Shown one piece after another: positions 56,684 to 64,000 of a stretch of 64,000 nucleotides of DNA. The notes under the pieces were generated by a model, which had not been told where the DNA came from, ran no database searches, and saw only the letters and a program-made list of their open reading frames with translations. This DNA is from Pseudonocardia oroxyli. GTDB lineage: Bacteria > Actinomycetota > Actinomycetes > Mycobacteriales > Pseudonocardiaceae. The stretch's first letter is position 1; each line of letters starts with the position of its first letter. Both the position numbers and the translations under genes were made by a program. The stretch covers positions 62,001-126,000 of the forward strand of contig NZ_FNBE01000016.1 of NCBI RefSeq assembly GCF_900102195.1, written 5' to 3'.

Positions 56684-59172
56684 ACGCCGTGCTGTGGTCG
56701 TGGCGGCTCGCGGTGCGGGCGCTGCTCGCTCCGCTGGCCGCGGTCCTGCTCGTGGTGGCCATCGAGGGGGGTGCGCTGCCCGCCTACCAGGCCTACTCGG
56801 TCGCGTTGGCCGCAACCTACACCGTCCTGGTGCTCAGCGTCGGCCTGCTCGCGGGCTGGGCGGGGATCTGGTCGGTCGGGCACCCGGCCCTGTTCGCCAT
56901 CGGGGCCTACACCGTGGCCTTCGGGTCGTCGCACGGCTGGGCGCTGGAGCCGACCGTCCTGGTCGCCATGGTGCTCGCGGGCGGTTGTGGTGCGTTCCTC
57001 GGCTTCGCGGGCGCCCGGTTCTCCGTGCTCTACATCGCCCTGCTCACGCTGGCGTTCAGTCTCGTCGCGCTCGAGGTGATCAACCGCTGGGTCGACGTCA
57101 CCGGCGGGGACCAGGGCGCAGCCGTCGGCGAGCTGCCCAGCCTCTTCGGGGGCACGCTGGCCGGCGGCGGCGCCGACGCCGTCGTCGCGGCGATCCTGAC
57201 CGCGGGCGTCGTCGTCGGGATCGCGGTGCTCGCCCGGTCGACGAGCCTGCGGATGCGCATGGTCGCGGCGAAGTCGCACCCGGTCGTGGCCCGCTCGGTG
57301 GGCGTGGCCCCGGAGGCCCAGAGCGCCTTGGCGTTCGGGGTCAGCGGGGCCGCGACCGGGCTGGCGGGCGTGCTGCTCGGGCTGATCACCGGGTTCGTCA
57401 GCCCCGAGACGTTCTCCCTGACGCTGGGCATCAACAGCGTCGCGGCCGCGGTGCTCGGCGGGGTCGGGGCCGTCGCGGGCGGTGTGTTCGGCGGGGTGTT
57501 CCTCGCCTTCGCACCCACCCTCGCGGGCCTGCTCGGCATCGACCAGCTCATCCTCCAGGGAGCGCTGCTGATCCTCACCCTGCTGCTGCTCCCCACCGGG
57601 GTCGTCCCGTCGCTCGGCGCCCTGCTGCGGACGCTCGTCCGCCGCATCCGGCCCCCGTCCGAGGCGGTCCCGGAGCCGCCCCCGGCCACGGCGGACCCGC
57701 CTGCGGTCGGCAGTCACACCGCCGAGCTCGAGGTCCGCGACCTCGGGGTCGCCTTCGGCGGCCTGCAGGCCCTGGACGGGGTGTCGCTGACGGTGCGACC
57801 CGGTGAGGTCGTGGCGATCATCGGCCCCAACGGCGCGGGCAAGACCACCCTGGTCAACGCCCTGTGCGGCCTGCTCTCGGGCGGTCGGACGACCGGCTCG
57901 GCCACGTTCGCGGGCGCCGACCTGTTCCGGGTCCGCGCGACCCGACGGCGCAGGCTCGGGATCGGCCGCACGTTCCAGCACGCGGAGGTCTTCGGCGAGC
58001 TGACCGTGGCCGAGAACCTGCTGTGCACCAGCCGGTGGGTCACCGCCGACCGGCGTCGCGCGGTCGAGGCGCTCCTGGCGCAGGTGGGGCTCGCGGGTCT
58101 CGGTGACCGCCATCCCGACCAGCTGCCGTTCGGGCCGCAGAAGCGGCTCGACCTCGCCCGCGCGCGGGCCGAGAACGCCCGGCTGCTGATCATGGACGAG
58201 CCCTTCGGCGGCCTCGACTCCGCCGAGCGGGGGCTGCTGGCCGCGCAGATCGGACGGGTGCGCGCGGCAGGCACCTCGGTGGTCATCATCGACCACGTCC
58301 TCGAGGACCTGTTCGCGGTCGCCGACCGGGTCGTCGCCTTCGACTTCGGCCGCCCGATCGGCGAGGGCACCCCCGACCAGGTCATGGCCGACGAGCAGGT
58401 GCGCCGGTCCTACCTGGGGGTGACGACGGCGGAGCGTCTGCGTCCGCTCGTCCGTGCGGGAGCCGAACCGGTCCTGAGCCTGACGGGCGTGACCCACCGC
58501 TACGGCGGGGTCACGGCCCTCGACGGCATCGACCTGGTGGTGCGCGGCGGGGCGGTCCTCGCCGTCGTCGGGGCGAACGGGGCGGGGAAGAGCACCCTGG
58601 GCCAGATCCTGCACGGGTCGCTCACCCCGACCGCGGGGGAACGCACCGTGCCGGAACCGGTGCGGAGCAGCCTGGTCCCGGAGGGCCGGGCGCTGTTCCG
58701 GAGCCTGTCGGTCCGCGAGAACCTGGAGGTCGCGGGCTACGCGGCCGGGGTCAAGGGCCGCGAGCTCCGCAGCCGGATCGACGACGCGGCCGAGTGGCTG
58801 CCCGAACGCGTGCGAACGCGGTTGGGGCTGCCCGCCGCCGCGCTGTCCGGAGGGGAGCAGCAGCTGCTGGCCGTGGCGCGGGCGTTGATCGCCGACCCGC
58901 GGCTGGTGGTGGTGGACGAACCCGCGCTCGGCCTGGCTCCCGCGCTGGTGGACGAGGTCTACGGCCGCATCGCCGGGCTGGCCGAGGACGGCGTGACCGT
59001 CGTCGTGCTGGAGCAGCTGCTCACCCGCGCGCTCACGGTCGCCCACGAGGTCGTCGTCCTGCACGAGGGCGTGATCGGCGCGACCGGCTCGCCCGAGGAC
59101 CCGAGCTTCGCCGTGCGGGCCGAACGGGCCTACTTCGGCGCGAGTTCCACGGAGCACCCGGTTCGGCCTTGA
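56680..59172 (+). CDS. LivM-LivG-LivF triple fusion (permease plus two ATPases)
   Basis: One 830-residue chain. Residues 1 to about 320 are a LivM permease (GLLAGWAGIWSVGHPALFAI; SFLV-type helices; VAAKSHPVVARSVGVAPEAQ contact loop). A Pro-rich linker (about 324-345) leads to LivG with Walker A GPNGAGKTT (about 381), signature LPFGPQKRLDLARA and Walker B LLIMDEPFGGLD (about 500). LivF follows from about 600 with GANGAGKST, LSGGEQQLLAVARAL (about 722) and VVVDEPALGLAP. LivM-LivG fusions are known; all three in one chain is rare. It makes 1:1:1 stoichiometry certain. Confidence 0.93.
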   Translation: MNAVLWSWRLAVRALLAPLAAVLLVVAIEGGALPAYQAYSVALAATYTVLVLSVGLLAGWAGIWSVGHPALFAIGAYTVAFGSSHGWALEPTVLVAMVLAGGCGAFLGFAGARFSVLYIALLTLAFSLVALEVINRWVDVTGGDQGAAVGELPSLFGGTLAGGGADAVVAAILTAGVVVGIAVLARSTSLRMRMVAAKSHPVVARSVGVAPEAQSALAFGVSGAATGLAGVLLGLITGFVSPETFSLTLGINSVAAAVLGGVGAVAGGVFGGVFLAFAPTLAGLLGIDQLILQGALLILTLLLLPTGVVPSLGALLRTLVRRIRPPSEAVPEPPPATADPPAVGSHTAELEVRDLGVAFGGLQALDGVSLTVRPGEVVAIIGPNGAGKTTLVNALCGLLSGGRTTGSATFAGADLFRVRATRRRRLGIGRTFQHAEVFGELTVAENLLCTSRWVTADRRRAVEALLAQVGLAGLGDRHPDQLPFGPQKRLDLARARAENARLLIMDEPFGGLDSAERGLLAAQIGRVRAAGTSVVIIDHVLEDLFAVADRVVAFDFGRPIGEGTPDQVMADEQVRRSYLGVTTAERLRPLVRAGAEPVLSLTGVTHRYGGVTALDGIDLVVRGGAVLAVVGANGAGKSTLGQILHGSLTPTAGERTVPEPVRSSLVPEGRALFRSLSVRENLEVAGYAAGVKGRELRSRIDDAAEWLPERVRTRLGLPAAALSGGEQQLLAVARALIADPRLVVVDEPALGLAPALVDEVYGRIAGLAEDGVTVVVLEQLLTRALTVAHEVVVLHEGVIGATGSPEDPSFAVRAERAYFGASSTEHPVRP

Positions 59173-59217
59173 CATCGGTGCCACCGGGACCGAGTATCTG
59201 AGATGAATTCAGTTCAA
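59169..59217 (+). promoter_or_regulatory. Promoter of the degradation operon with operator D
   Basis: TTGACA (59169-59174) and GAGTAT (59192-59197) are 17 nt apart. Operator D (59198-59217) reads on the minus strand TGAACTGA-ATTCATC-TCAG, the same layout as operator C, and covers the start site, 12 nt before the crotonase ATG. Confidence 0.6.
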
Positions 59218-59229
59218 GTTGGAGGACCA

Positions 59230-60018
59230 ATGGCAGTCGAAGACGACATCCAGCTCGAGCGCGACGGTCACGTCGCCCGGATCTGGTTCAACCGGCCGCA
59301 CAAGCGCAACTGCATCACGGTGCCGATGCTGCACAAGCTCGACGAGTACATCACCGAGATCGAGGCCGACCCGGAGCTGCGGGTCGTGGTGGTGCGGGGG
59401 CGCGGGAACACCTTCTCCTCGGGCTTCGACCTGGACAGCCTGCAGGCGGACTTCATCGGGTCCAGCACCGCGATGGACGTCGCCGTCGTCTCGGCGAAGG
59501 TCTGCGACCGCTTCTACAACATGAGCAAGCCGTCGGTGGCGGTGCTCGAGGGGTACGTCACCGCGGGCGGCTTCGAGGTCATGATCTCGTGCGACTTCGC
59601 GATCGCGGACGACAGCGCCCAGATCGGGGACTTCCACATCCGCCGCGCGCTGTTCGGCGGCGCGGGCCCGATCTACCGCCTGCCGCGCATGATCGGCATC
59701 CGCAAGACCAAGGAGCTGATGCTGACCGGCAAGCTGCTCTCCGGTGCGCAGGCGGCCGACTTCGACCTGATCAACCTCAGCGCACCCGCCGCCGAGCTCG
59801 ACGCGACGGTGGAGGAGTTCATCAGCCACCTGACCGACAAGAGCCCGTTCCAGATGAAGCTGACCAAGATGGCGGTCGACCGCGGGCTCGACGCGGACAT
59901 CGCCTCGCTGATGGTCCTGGAGCACCTGGCGGTCGGGGTCACCCTCAACTCGGACGACGCCGCCGAGGGGGTCGCGGCCTTCCTGGAGAAGCGCGACCCG
60001 AAGTGGACGGGTCGCTGA
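59230..60018 (+). CDS. Enoyl-CoA hydratase/isomerase family protein
   Basis: A 262-residue crotonase. The oxyanion-hole loops are GNTFSSGFDLDSL and VTAGGFEVMISCDFAIAD. The first catalytic Glu (GGFE) is kept; at the second position (usual GxPEI) the text is GDFHIRRALFGG, with His in place of Glu. It may therefore be an isomerase, a C-C hydrolase or a hydratase with altered chemistry. ATG 59230 has GGAGG 4 nt upstream. First gene of the operon and downstream of operator D. Confidence 0.9.
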   Translation: MAVEDDIQLERDGHVARIWFNRPHKRNCITVPMLHKLDEYITEIEADPELRVVVVRGRGNTFSSGFDLDSLQADFIGSSTAMDVAVVSAKVCDRFYNMSKPSVAVLEGYVTAGGFEVMISCDFAIADDSAQIGDFHIRRALFGGAGPIYRLPRMIGIRKTKELMLTGKLLSGAQAADFDLINLSAPAAELDATVEEFISHLTDKSPFQMKLTKMAVDRGLDADIASLMVLEHLAVGVTLNSDDAAEGVAAFLEKRDPKWTGR

Positions 60019-60104
60019 CCCTGCCCATCACCGGGGTCGGGGATCCGGACACGGACCCCCGACCCGCCGTGGGCGCATCCGGCTCGAGTCGCTGAAGGAG
60101 TGAC

Positions 60105-61136
60105 ATGACCAGGTCGACGTCGACCACCGAGGCCGTGCAGGACGCCGATCCCGCGCTCGCGGCGCGCGTCCGCACCGCGCTCGCGGTGCCGGACGCGGGA
60201 CCGCTGACCGTCCTCGAGGGCGGTCGGTCGGGGCTCACGTACGCGCTGCGGTCGGCCTCGGACGGGGTCGTGGTGAAGGCGGTGCCGCCGGGTCGCCGGG
60301 CCGTCGGACGCAACGACGTCCTCCACCAGGCCACCGCGCTCGCGGCGCTCGCCGGTCGCGGTGTCCCGCTGCCGGGGGTGCGGGCCCGCGACGAGGCCGA
60401 GCCCGCATGGTTCGCGATGGACCTGGTGGCCGGAGAGGCCGTGGAGCCGGTGCTCGACGTCTCGGCGCCGATCACCGCCGAGCTGGCCCGGACCCGGATG
60501 CTGGCCGCGGCGCGCGTGCTCGGTGCCCTGCACGCGGTGTCGCTCGACGACCTGGCCCGGGCGGTCTCCGGGACCGGGGCCGAGCTGCCCGCGGTGGCGG
60601 CACCGACCGAGGAGCTGGAGCGCTGGTCCCGCACGATGCAGGCGGTCCCGGACGACCTCCGGCCCGGGTCGGCGGAGCTGCTCGCCCGGCTCGCCGCGGA
60701 GGTCCCTGCCGCCGTGGCCCCCACCGTGGTCCACGGTGACTTCCGGCTGGGCAACCTGCTGTTCGTGGGCGAGGCCCCGTCCGCACTGGTCGACTGGGAG
60801 ATCTGGGGACTCGGCGACCCGCGCGTGGACCTGGCCTGGTTCGGGGTGTTCACCGACGGTGCGCTGTTCCCCGGTTCCGGGCGGGTCGTCCCCGGCCTGC
60901 CGACCGAGGACGAGCTCGGCGCCGAGTACCGCGCCGCCCGCGGCACGGACGGGGGCACGCGGCAGGACGAGGTGTGGTTCCGGGCGTTCGGCCGGATGAA
61001 GATGGCCGCGATCATGGGACACAACCTGGTGCGCCACCGCACCGGGAAGCACCACGACCCGGTGCAGGAGACCCTGCCCCCGGCGATCGCGGCGATGATC
61101 CGGGACGCGAGCAGGCTGCTGGGGGAGGGCCAGTGA
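60105..61136 (+). CDS. Phosphotransferase family protein (APH/ACAD10-like)
   Basis: A 343-residue kinase-fold protein: GGRSGLTYALRSASDGVVVK (nucleotide loop and Lys), VVHGDFRLGNLLF (catalytic loop HGDxxxxN) and ALVDWEIWGLGDPRVDLAWF (metal-binding Asp). Such proteins accompany acyl-CoA dehydrogenases in catabolic operons and resemble the N-terminal kinase part of human ACAD10, which phosphorylates hydroxy-acyl substrates. That role would fit here, though antibiotic phosphorylation cannot be excluded. Its stop overlaps the next start (GTGA). Confidence 0.88.
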   Translation: MTRSTSTTEAVQDADPALAARVRTALAVPDAGPLTVLEGGRSGLTYALRSASDGVVVKAVPPGRRAVGRNDVLHQATALAALAGRGVPLPGVRARDEAEPAWFAMDLVAGEAVEPVLDVSAPITAELARTRMLAAARVLGALHAVSLDDLARAVSGTGAELPAVAAPTEELERWSRTMQAVPDDLRPGSAELLARLAAEVPAAVAPTVVHGDFRLGNLLFVGEAPSALVDWEIWGLGDPRVDLAWFGVFTDGALFPGSGRVVPGLPTEDELGAEYRAARGTDGGTRQDEVWFRAFGRMKMAAIMGHNLVRHRTGKHHDPVQETLPPAIAAMIRDASRLLGEGQ

Positions 61137-61948
61137 GCGAGCCGACAGCACAGCGCGAGCGTGCGAGCGAATCGACGACACGGCGCGTCCGGACGCCCGC
61201 CGAGATCTTCGACCTGACCGGACGGACCGCTCTCGTCACGGGGGCCTCGTCCGGCCTGGGGGCGCGGTTCGCGCAGACCCTCGCCGCGGCGGGGGCCACC
61301 GTGTGGGCCGCCGCGCGGCGCAAGGAGCGGCTCGAGGCCCTGGCCGCGGGCGAGCCCCGCATTCGCCCGGTGGCCGGGGATGTCTCGTCCGAGGCCGACC
61401 GCGTGGCGCTCATGGAGCGGATCGTCGCGGAGACCGGCCCGCTGGACGTCCTGGTGAACAACGCGGGCGTCGGCAGCGGCGCCAAGCCGCTGCACGAGGA
61501 GTCGGCCGCGTTCGCCCAGGTGCTCGAGACCAACCTGACCGGTCCCTTCCACCTGGCGCAGCTGGCCGCGCGGGCCGCGGACGGTCGGGAGCTGTCGATC
61601 GTCAACGTCAGCTCCATCGTCGGCGTCGTCGCCACGGCACCGCGGGGCGGTGCGAGCTATGCGGCGGGCAAGGCCGGCCTCATCGGCCTGACCCGCCAGC
61701 TCGCCGGGCACTGGGGCACTCGCGGGGTGCGGGCGAACGCGTTGGCCCCGGGCTGGTTCCGCACCGAGATGAACGACGCGATGTTCGACGACCCCGCCTC
61801 GGTGAAGTGGATCGAGCGCAACACCATGGTCCGCCGGGCGGGCACGCCTGCCGAGCTGGACGGGGCGCTGCTGTTCCTCGCGTCGTCCGCCTCGACGTAC
61901 TGCACCGGCCAGGTCCTCGCGATCGACGGCGGGTGGACGGCGCGATGA
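61133..61948 (+). CDS. Short-chain dehydrogenase/reductase
   Basis: A 271-residue SDR from GTG 61133. A polar N-terminal extension of about 28 residues precedes TGASSGLG; NNAG, VNVSSIVG and YAAGK are present, ending TGQVLAIDGGWTAR. Probably a 3-hydroxyacyl-CoA or cyclic alcohol dehydrogenase in the pathway. Overlaps both neighbours by 4 nt. Confidence 0.9.
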   Translation: MSEPTAQRERASESTTRRVRTPAEIFDLTGRTALVTGASSGLGARFAQTLAAAGATVWAAARRKERLEALAAGEPRIRPVAGDVSSEADRVALMERIVAETGPLDVLVNNAGVGSGAKPLHEESAAFAQVLETNLTGPFHLAQLAARAADGRELSIVNVSSIVGVVATAPRGGASYAAGKAGLIGLTRQLAGHWGTRGVRANALAPGWFRTEMNDAMFDDPASVKWIERNTMVRRAGTPAELDGALLFLASSASTYCTGQVLAIDGGWTAR

Positions 61949-63171
61949 GGGTGGACGAGAAGGAGCTGGCCGACTACGCGGACACCGCGCGCAAGTGGCT
62001 GGCCGAGAACCTGCCGCCACGGGGCGATGCCGCGGGCCGCTCCGTGGCGGTGTTCCACGACCTGCCCTTCGACGAGGAGCGGGCGCTGCTGGAGCGGATC
62101 CAGGAGTGGTTGCGGGTCAAGTTCGACGCCGGGTACGGAGCGATCTCGTGGCCCGTCGAGCAGGGCGGCGCGGGGCTGTCCGCCCTGCACGAGGAGGCGT
62201 TCGCCGAGGTGGAGCGCCAGTTCGCCCATCCCGGCCAGCACGAGCTCACGTCGGTGTCGACCGAGCTGATCGCGCCGACGGTGCAGCTGTTCGGCACCGA
62301 CGCCCAGAAGGAACGGCTGGTGCGGCCGCTGCTGCGCGGGGAGGCGCTGGCGTGTCAGCTGTTCTCCGAGCCGTCGGCGGGCTCGGACCTGGCCGGGCTC
62401 TCGACCCGGGCGGCGCGAGACGGCGACTCCTGGGTCGTCACCGGGCAGAAGGTCTGGAGCTCGGGTGCGCAGTTCGCCGGGTGGGGCGAGCTCATCGCCC
62501 GCACCGACCCGGACGTGCCGAAGCACAAGGGGCTCACGGCGTTCCTGCTGCCGATGGACACCCCCGGGGTGGACGTGCGGCCGCTGCGGCAGATGTCGGG
62601 TGGCTCGTCGTTCTGCGAGGTGTTCCTCGACGAGGTCCGGATCCCGGACTCGCTGCGCCTCGGCGAGGTCGGCGGCGGATGGGGGGTCACGCTGGCCACG
62701 CTCGGGTTCGAGCGCGGCAGCTCCGGGGCGAACGTCGACCTGGGCGGTGGCTTCACCCAGCTCGTGGCGGACGCGCGCGCACTCGGCCGGACGGGGGACG
62801 CCGAGGTGCGTCGCGCGCTGGCGGACGTGTGGGTCGCGGAGAGGATCGCCGCCCTGTCGACGCAACGGGACCGCGAGACCCGCCTGGCGGGCGGCGAACC
62901 GGGACCGATCGGCTCGCTGCGCAAGCTGGCCTGGGCCACGAGGCTCAAGCTGGTGTCCGACGCGGCGGCGACCGTGCTGGGCCCCCGCCTGGTCGCCGAC
63001 GCGGCCGACGGCACCTACCGCTGGACCGAGCACTACCTGGGCGCGCCGGGCTACCGGATCGCGGGCGGGTCGGACGAGGTGCAGCGCACGATCATCGCGG
63101 AGCGCCTGTTGGGGCTACCGCCCGAGCCCCGCGCGGACCGCGGTGTGGCGTGGAAGGACATCCCGAGATGA
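61945..63171 (+). CDS. Acyl-CoA dehydrogenase
   Basis: A 408-residue FAD enzyme that introduces an alpha-beta double bond into an acyl-CoA. CQLFSEPSAGSDLAGLSTRA is the FAD/substrate motif, WVVTGQKVWSSGAQFAGWGE the beta domain, and YRIAGGSDEVQRTIIAERLL the C-terminal signature. In the latter GG-S-DEVQR replaces the usual GT(S)EIQR, and the expected base Glu near the C-terminal helix is not obvious, as in many FadE relatives acting on bulky substrates. ATG 61945 overlaps the SDR stop. Confidence 0.93.
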   Translation: MRVDEKELADYADTARKWLAENLPPRGDAAGRSVAVFHDLPFDEERALLERIQEWLRVKFDAGYGAISWPVEQGGAGLSALHEEAFAEVERQFAHPGQHELTSVSTELIAPTVQLFGTDAQKERLVRPLLRGEALACQLFSEPSAGSDLAGLSTRAARDGDSWVVTGQKVWSSGAQFAGWGELIARTDPDVPKHKGLTAFLLPMDTPGVDVRPLRQMSGGSSFCEVFLDEVRIPDSLRLGEVGGGWGVTLATLGFERGSSGANVDLGGGFTQLVADARALGRTGDAEVRRALADVWVAERIAALSTQRDRETRLAGGEPGPIGSLRKLAWATRLKLVSDAAATVLGPRLVADAADGTYRWTEHYLGAPGYRIAGGSDEVQRTIIAERLLGLPPEPRADRGVAWKDIPR

Positions 63172-63959
63172 GTATCGAGCAGGCCGTGGCCGCCGCGCGC
63201 GCCACGGAGCAACCCCTCGCGGGCCGGACCGCCCTGGTGACCGGCGGCTCGCGCGGGCTGGGCCGGGAGATCGCGATCGGCTTCGCCGCCGCGGGCGCGG
63301 ACGTGGCCGTGGTGTCGCGCAAGAAGGACGCCTGCGAGGCACTGGCCGAGGAGCTGGCCGCCGCGACGGGTCGCCGGGTCACCGCGCACGCCGCGCACGT
63401 CGGGGACTGGGACCGGCTGGGCACCCTCCTCGACGAGGTCGAGGAGGCTCTCGGCCCGGTGGACGTACTGGTCAACAACGCGGGGATCGCGCCCACGTAC
63501 CCGAGCCTCGACGAGGTGTCGGAGGAGCTGTTCGACAAGGTCTTCGCGGTGAACGTGAAGGGCCCGTTCCGGCTGCTCGCCGCGGCGGGGAGGCGCATGG
63601 CGGCCCGCGGGGGAGGGGCGATGCTGAACATCTCCTCGATGGGCTCGCAGCGCCCCACCGCGGGCGACCTGCCCTACACGGCGGCGAAGTCGGCGTTGAA
63701 CACCCTGACCGCCGGGTTCGCCCAGGAGTACGGGCCGTCGGTGCGGGTGAACTCGATCCTCGCCGGGCCGTTCGCCACGGACATCAGCAGGTCCTGGGAC
63801 CCGGCCGCGGTCGAGCGGATGGCGCGGGACTGGCCGTCGAAGCGGGTGGGGGAGCCGTCGGAGATCGTCGGCGCCGCGCTCTACCTCTGCGGCCCGCACG
63901 CCGGCTACACGACCGGCGCCCTGCTCGCCGTCGACGGCGGACGGCTGGCCGCGCCGTGA
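63168..63959 (+). CDS. Short-chain dehydrogenase/reductase
   Basis: A 263-residue SDR: TGGSRGLG, NNAG, LNISSMGSQ and YTAAK are the functional motifs; TTGALLAVDGG ends it. It resembles 3-oxoacyl or gluconate 5-dehydrogenase-like reductases. Third SDR-type gene of the 53-64 kb island. ATG 63168 overlaps the acyl-CoA dehydrogenase stop. Confidence 0.9.
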   Translation: MSIEQAVAAARATEQPLAGRTALVTGGSRGLGREIAIGFAAAGADVAVVSRKKDACEALAEELAAATGRRVTAHAAHVGDWDRLGTLLDEVEEALGPVDVLVNNAGIAPTYPSLDEVSEELFDKVFAVNVKGPFRLLAAAGRRMAARGGGAMLNISSMGSQRPTAGDLPYTAAKSALNTLTAGFAQEYGPSVRVNSILAGPFATDISRSWDPAAVERMARDWPSKRVGEPSEIVGAALYLCGPHAGYTTGALLAVDGGRLAAP

Positions 63960-64000
63960 TCGCCGGGAGGACGACGGTCGACGACGCGCTGTTCGTCGAG
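63956..64000 (+). CDS. Start of a further operon gene, cut by window edge
   Basis: GTG 63956 overlaps the SDR stop (GTGA) as do the other junctions of this operon, and the frame VIAGRTTVDDALFVE stays open to the edge. Fifteen residues are too few to name the product. Confidence 0.5.
   Translation, partial: MIAGRTTVDDALFVE

Noticed and set aside
60105..61136. Antibiotic resistance phosphotransferase
   Set aside because: The kinase motifs fit, but the gene is embedded with GTGA overlap in an acyl-CoA degradation operon, which points to a metabolic ACAD10-like role.
1..64000. CRISPR arrays, tRNA or rRNA genes, insertion sequences
   Set aside because: No regularly spaced repeats, no TTCGA-type tRNA arm context with cloverleaf, no rRNA segments and no transposase were seen on either strand.

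Overview
High-GC actinobacterial chromosome, most like Pseudonocardia or another Pseudonocardiaceae. The evidence is the very GC-rich codon use, many GTG starts, dense 1-4 nt gene overlaps (ATGA/GTGA), a cobalt-type nitrile hydratase, a DUF222-HNH gene with a LexA-like box, and DUF1931, DUF6328 and DUF1048 proteins. No rRNA, tRNA, CRISPR array or intact mobile element was seen. The genus is an inference.

Layout. 1-4.7 kb: a glycosyltransferase cut by the window edge, a TraR/DksA zinc finger, a ClC chloride channel with a MarR regulator, and Asp23. 5.0-10.3 kb: a nitrile-to-acid module (amidase, nitrile hydratase beta, alpha and activator). It lies downstream of an unusual SRPBCC-AmiC sensor fusion and an ArsR repressor; the same kind of 18-bp palindrome stands before arsR and over the -35 box of the amidase promoter. 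10.4-14.5 kb: an MFS transporter, a cytosolic NMT1-like protein, an ornithine-cyclodeaminase homologue and a GntR regulator. 14.5-16.5 kb: HxlR, SDR and hydrolase. 16.6-19.9 kb: a gene graveyard (broken SDR, PucR and hydrolase) around the HNH gene.

19.9-32.4 kb: TetR/SDR, the potassium importer Kup, a PadR-controlled ABC exporter, a nickel/peptide-type ABC importer whose double ATPase is frameshifted, a CbiX-like/2Fe-2S protein and superoxide dismutase. A gene-free stretch follows at 32.4-32.85 kb with a promoter, a TTGCCA-N5-TTGCAA box and strong hairpins, a candidate small RNA. 32.8-36.2 kb: FetB, an iron-boxed siderophore-binding lipoprotein and LysA. 36.2-45 kb: a DUF4118 protein and a complete kdpFABCDE locus with 11-bp direct repeats that could be KdpE sites.

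45-50 kb: a GlcG-like protein, AraC with a DUF1931 histone-fold protein, and isochorismatase-MFS-MarR. A second decayed patch (LacI remnant, deleted SDR) follows. 50.4-64 kb: a catabolic island with an MHS-type transporter, SDR plus zinc alcohol dehydrogenase, a branched-chain-type ABC importer with LivM-LivG-LivF fused in one chain, a nitroreductase, and a degradation operon (crotonase, phosphotransferase, SDR, acyl-CoA dehydrogenase, SDR) that runs off the right edge. Four related AACTGA/TCAGTT operators sit on the core promoters of all four units of this island. They suggest one repressor, encoded elsewhere, controls uptake and CoA-dependent breakdown of one carboxylic acid.
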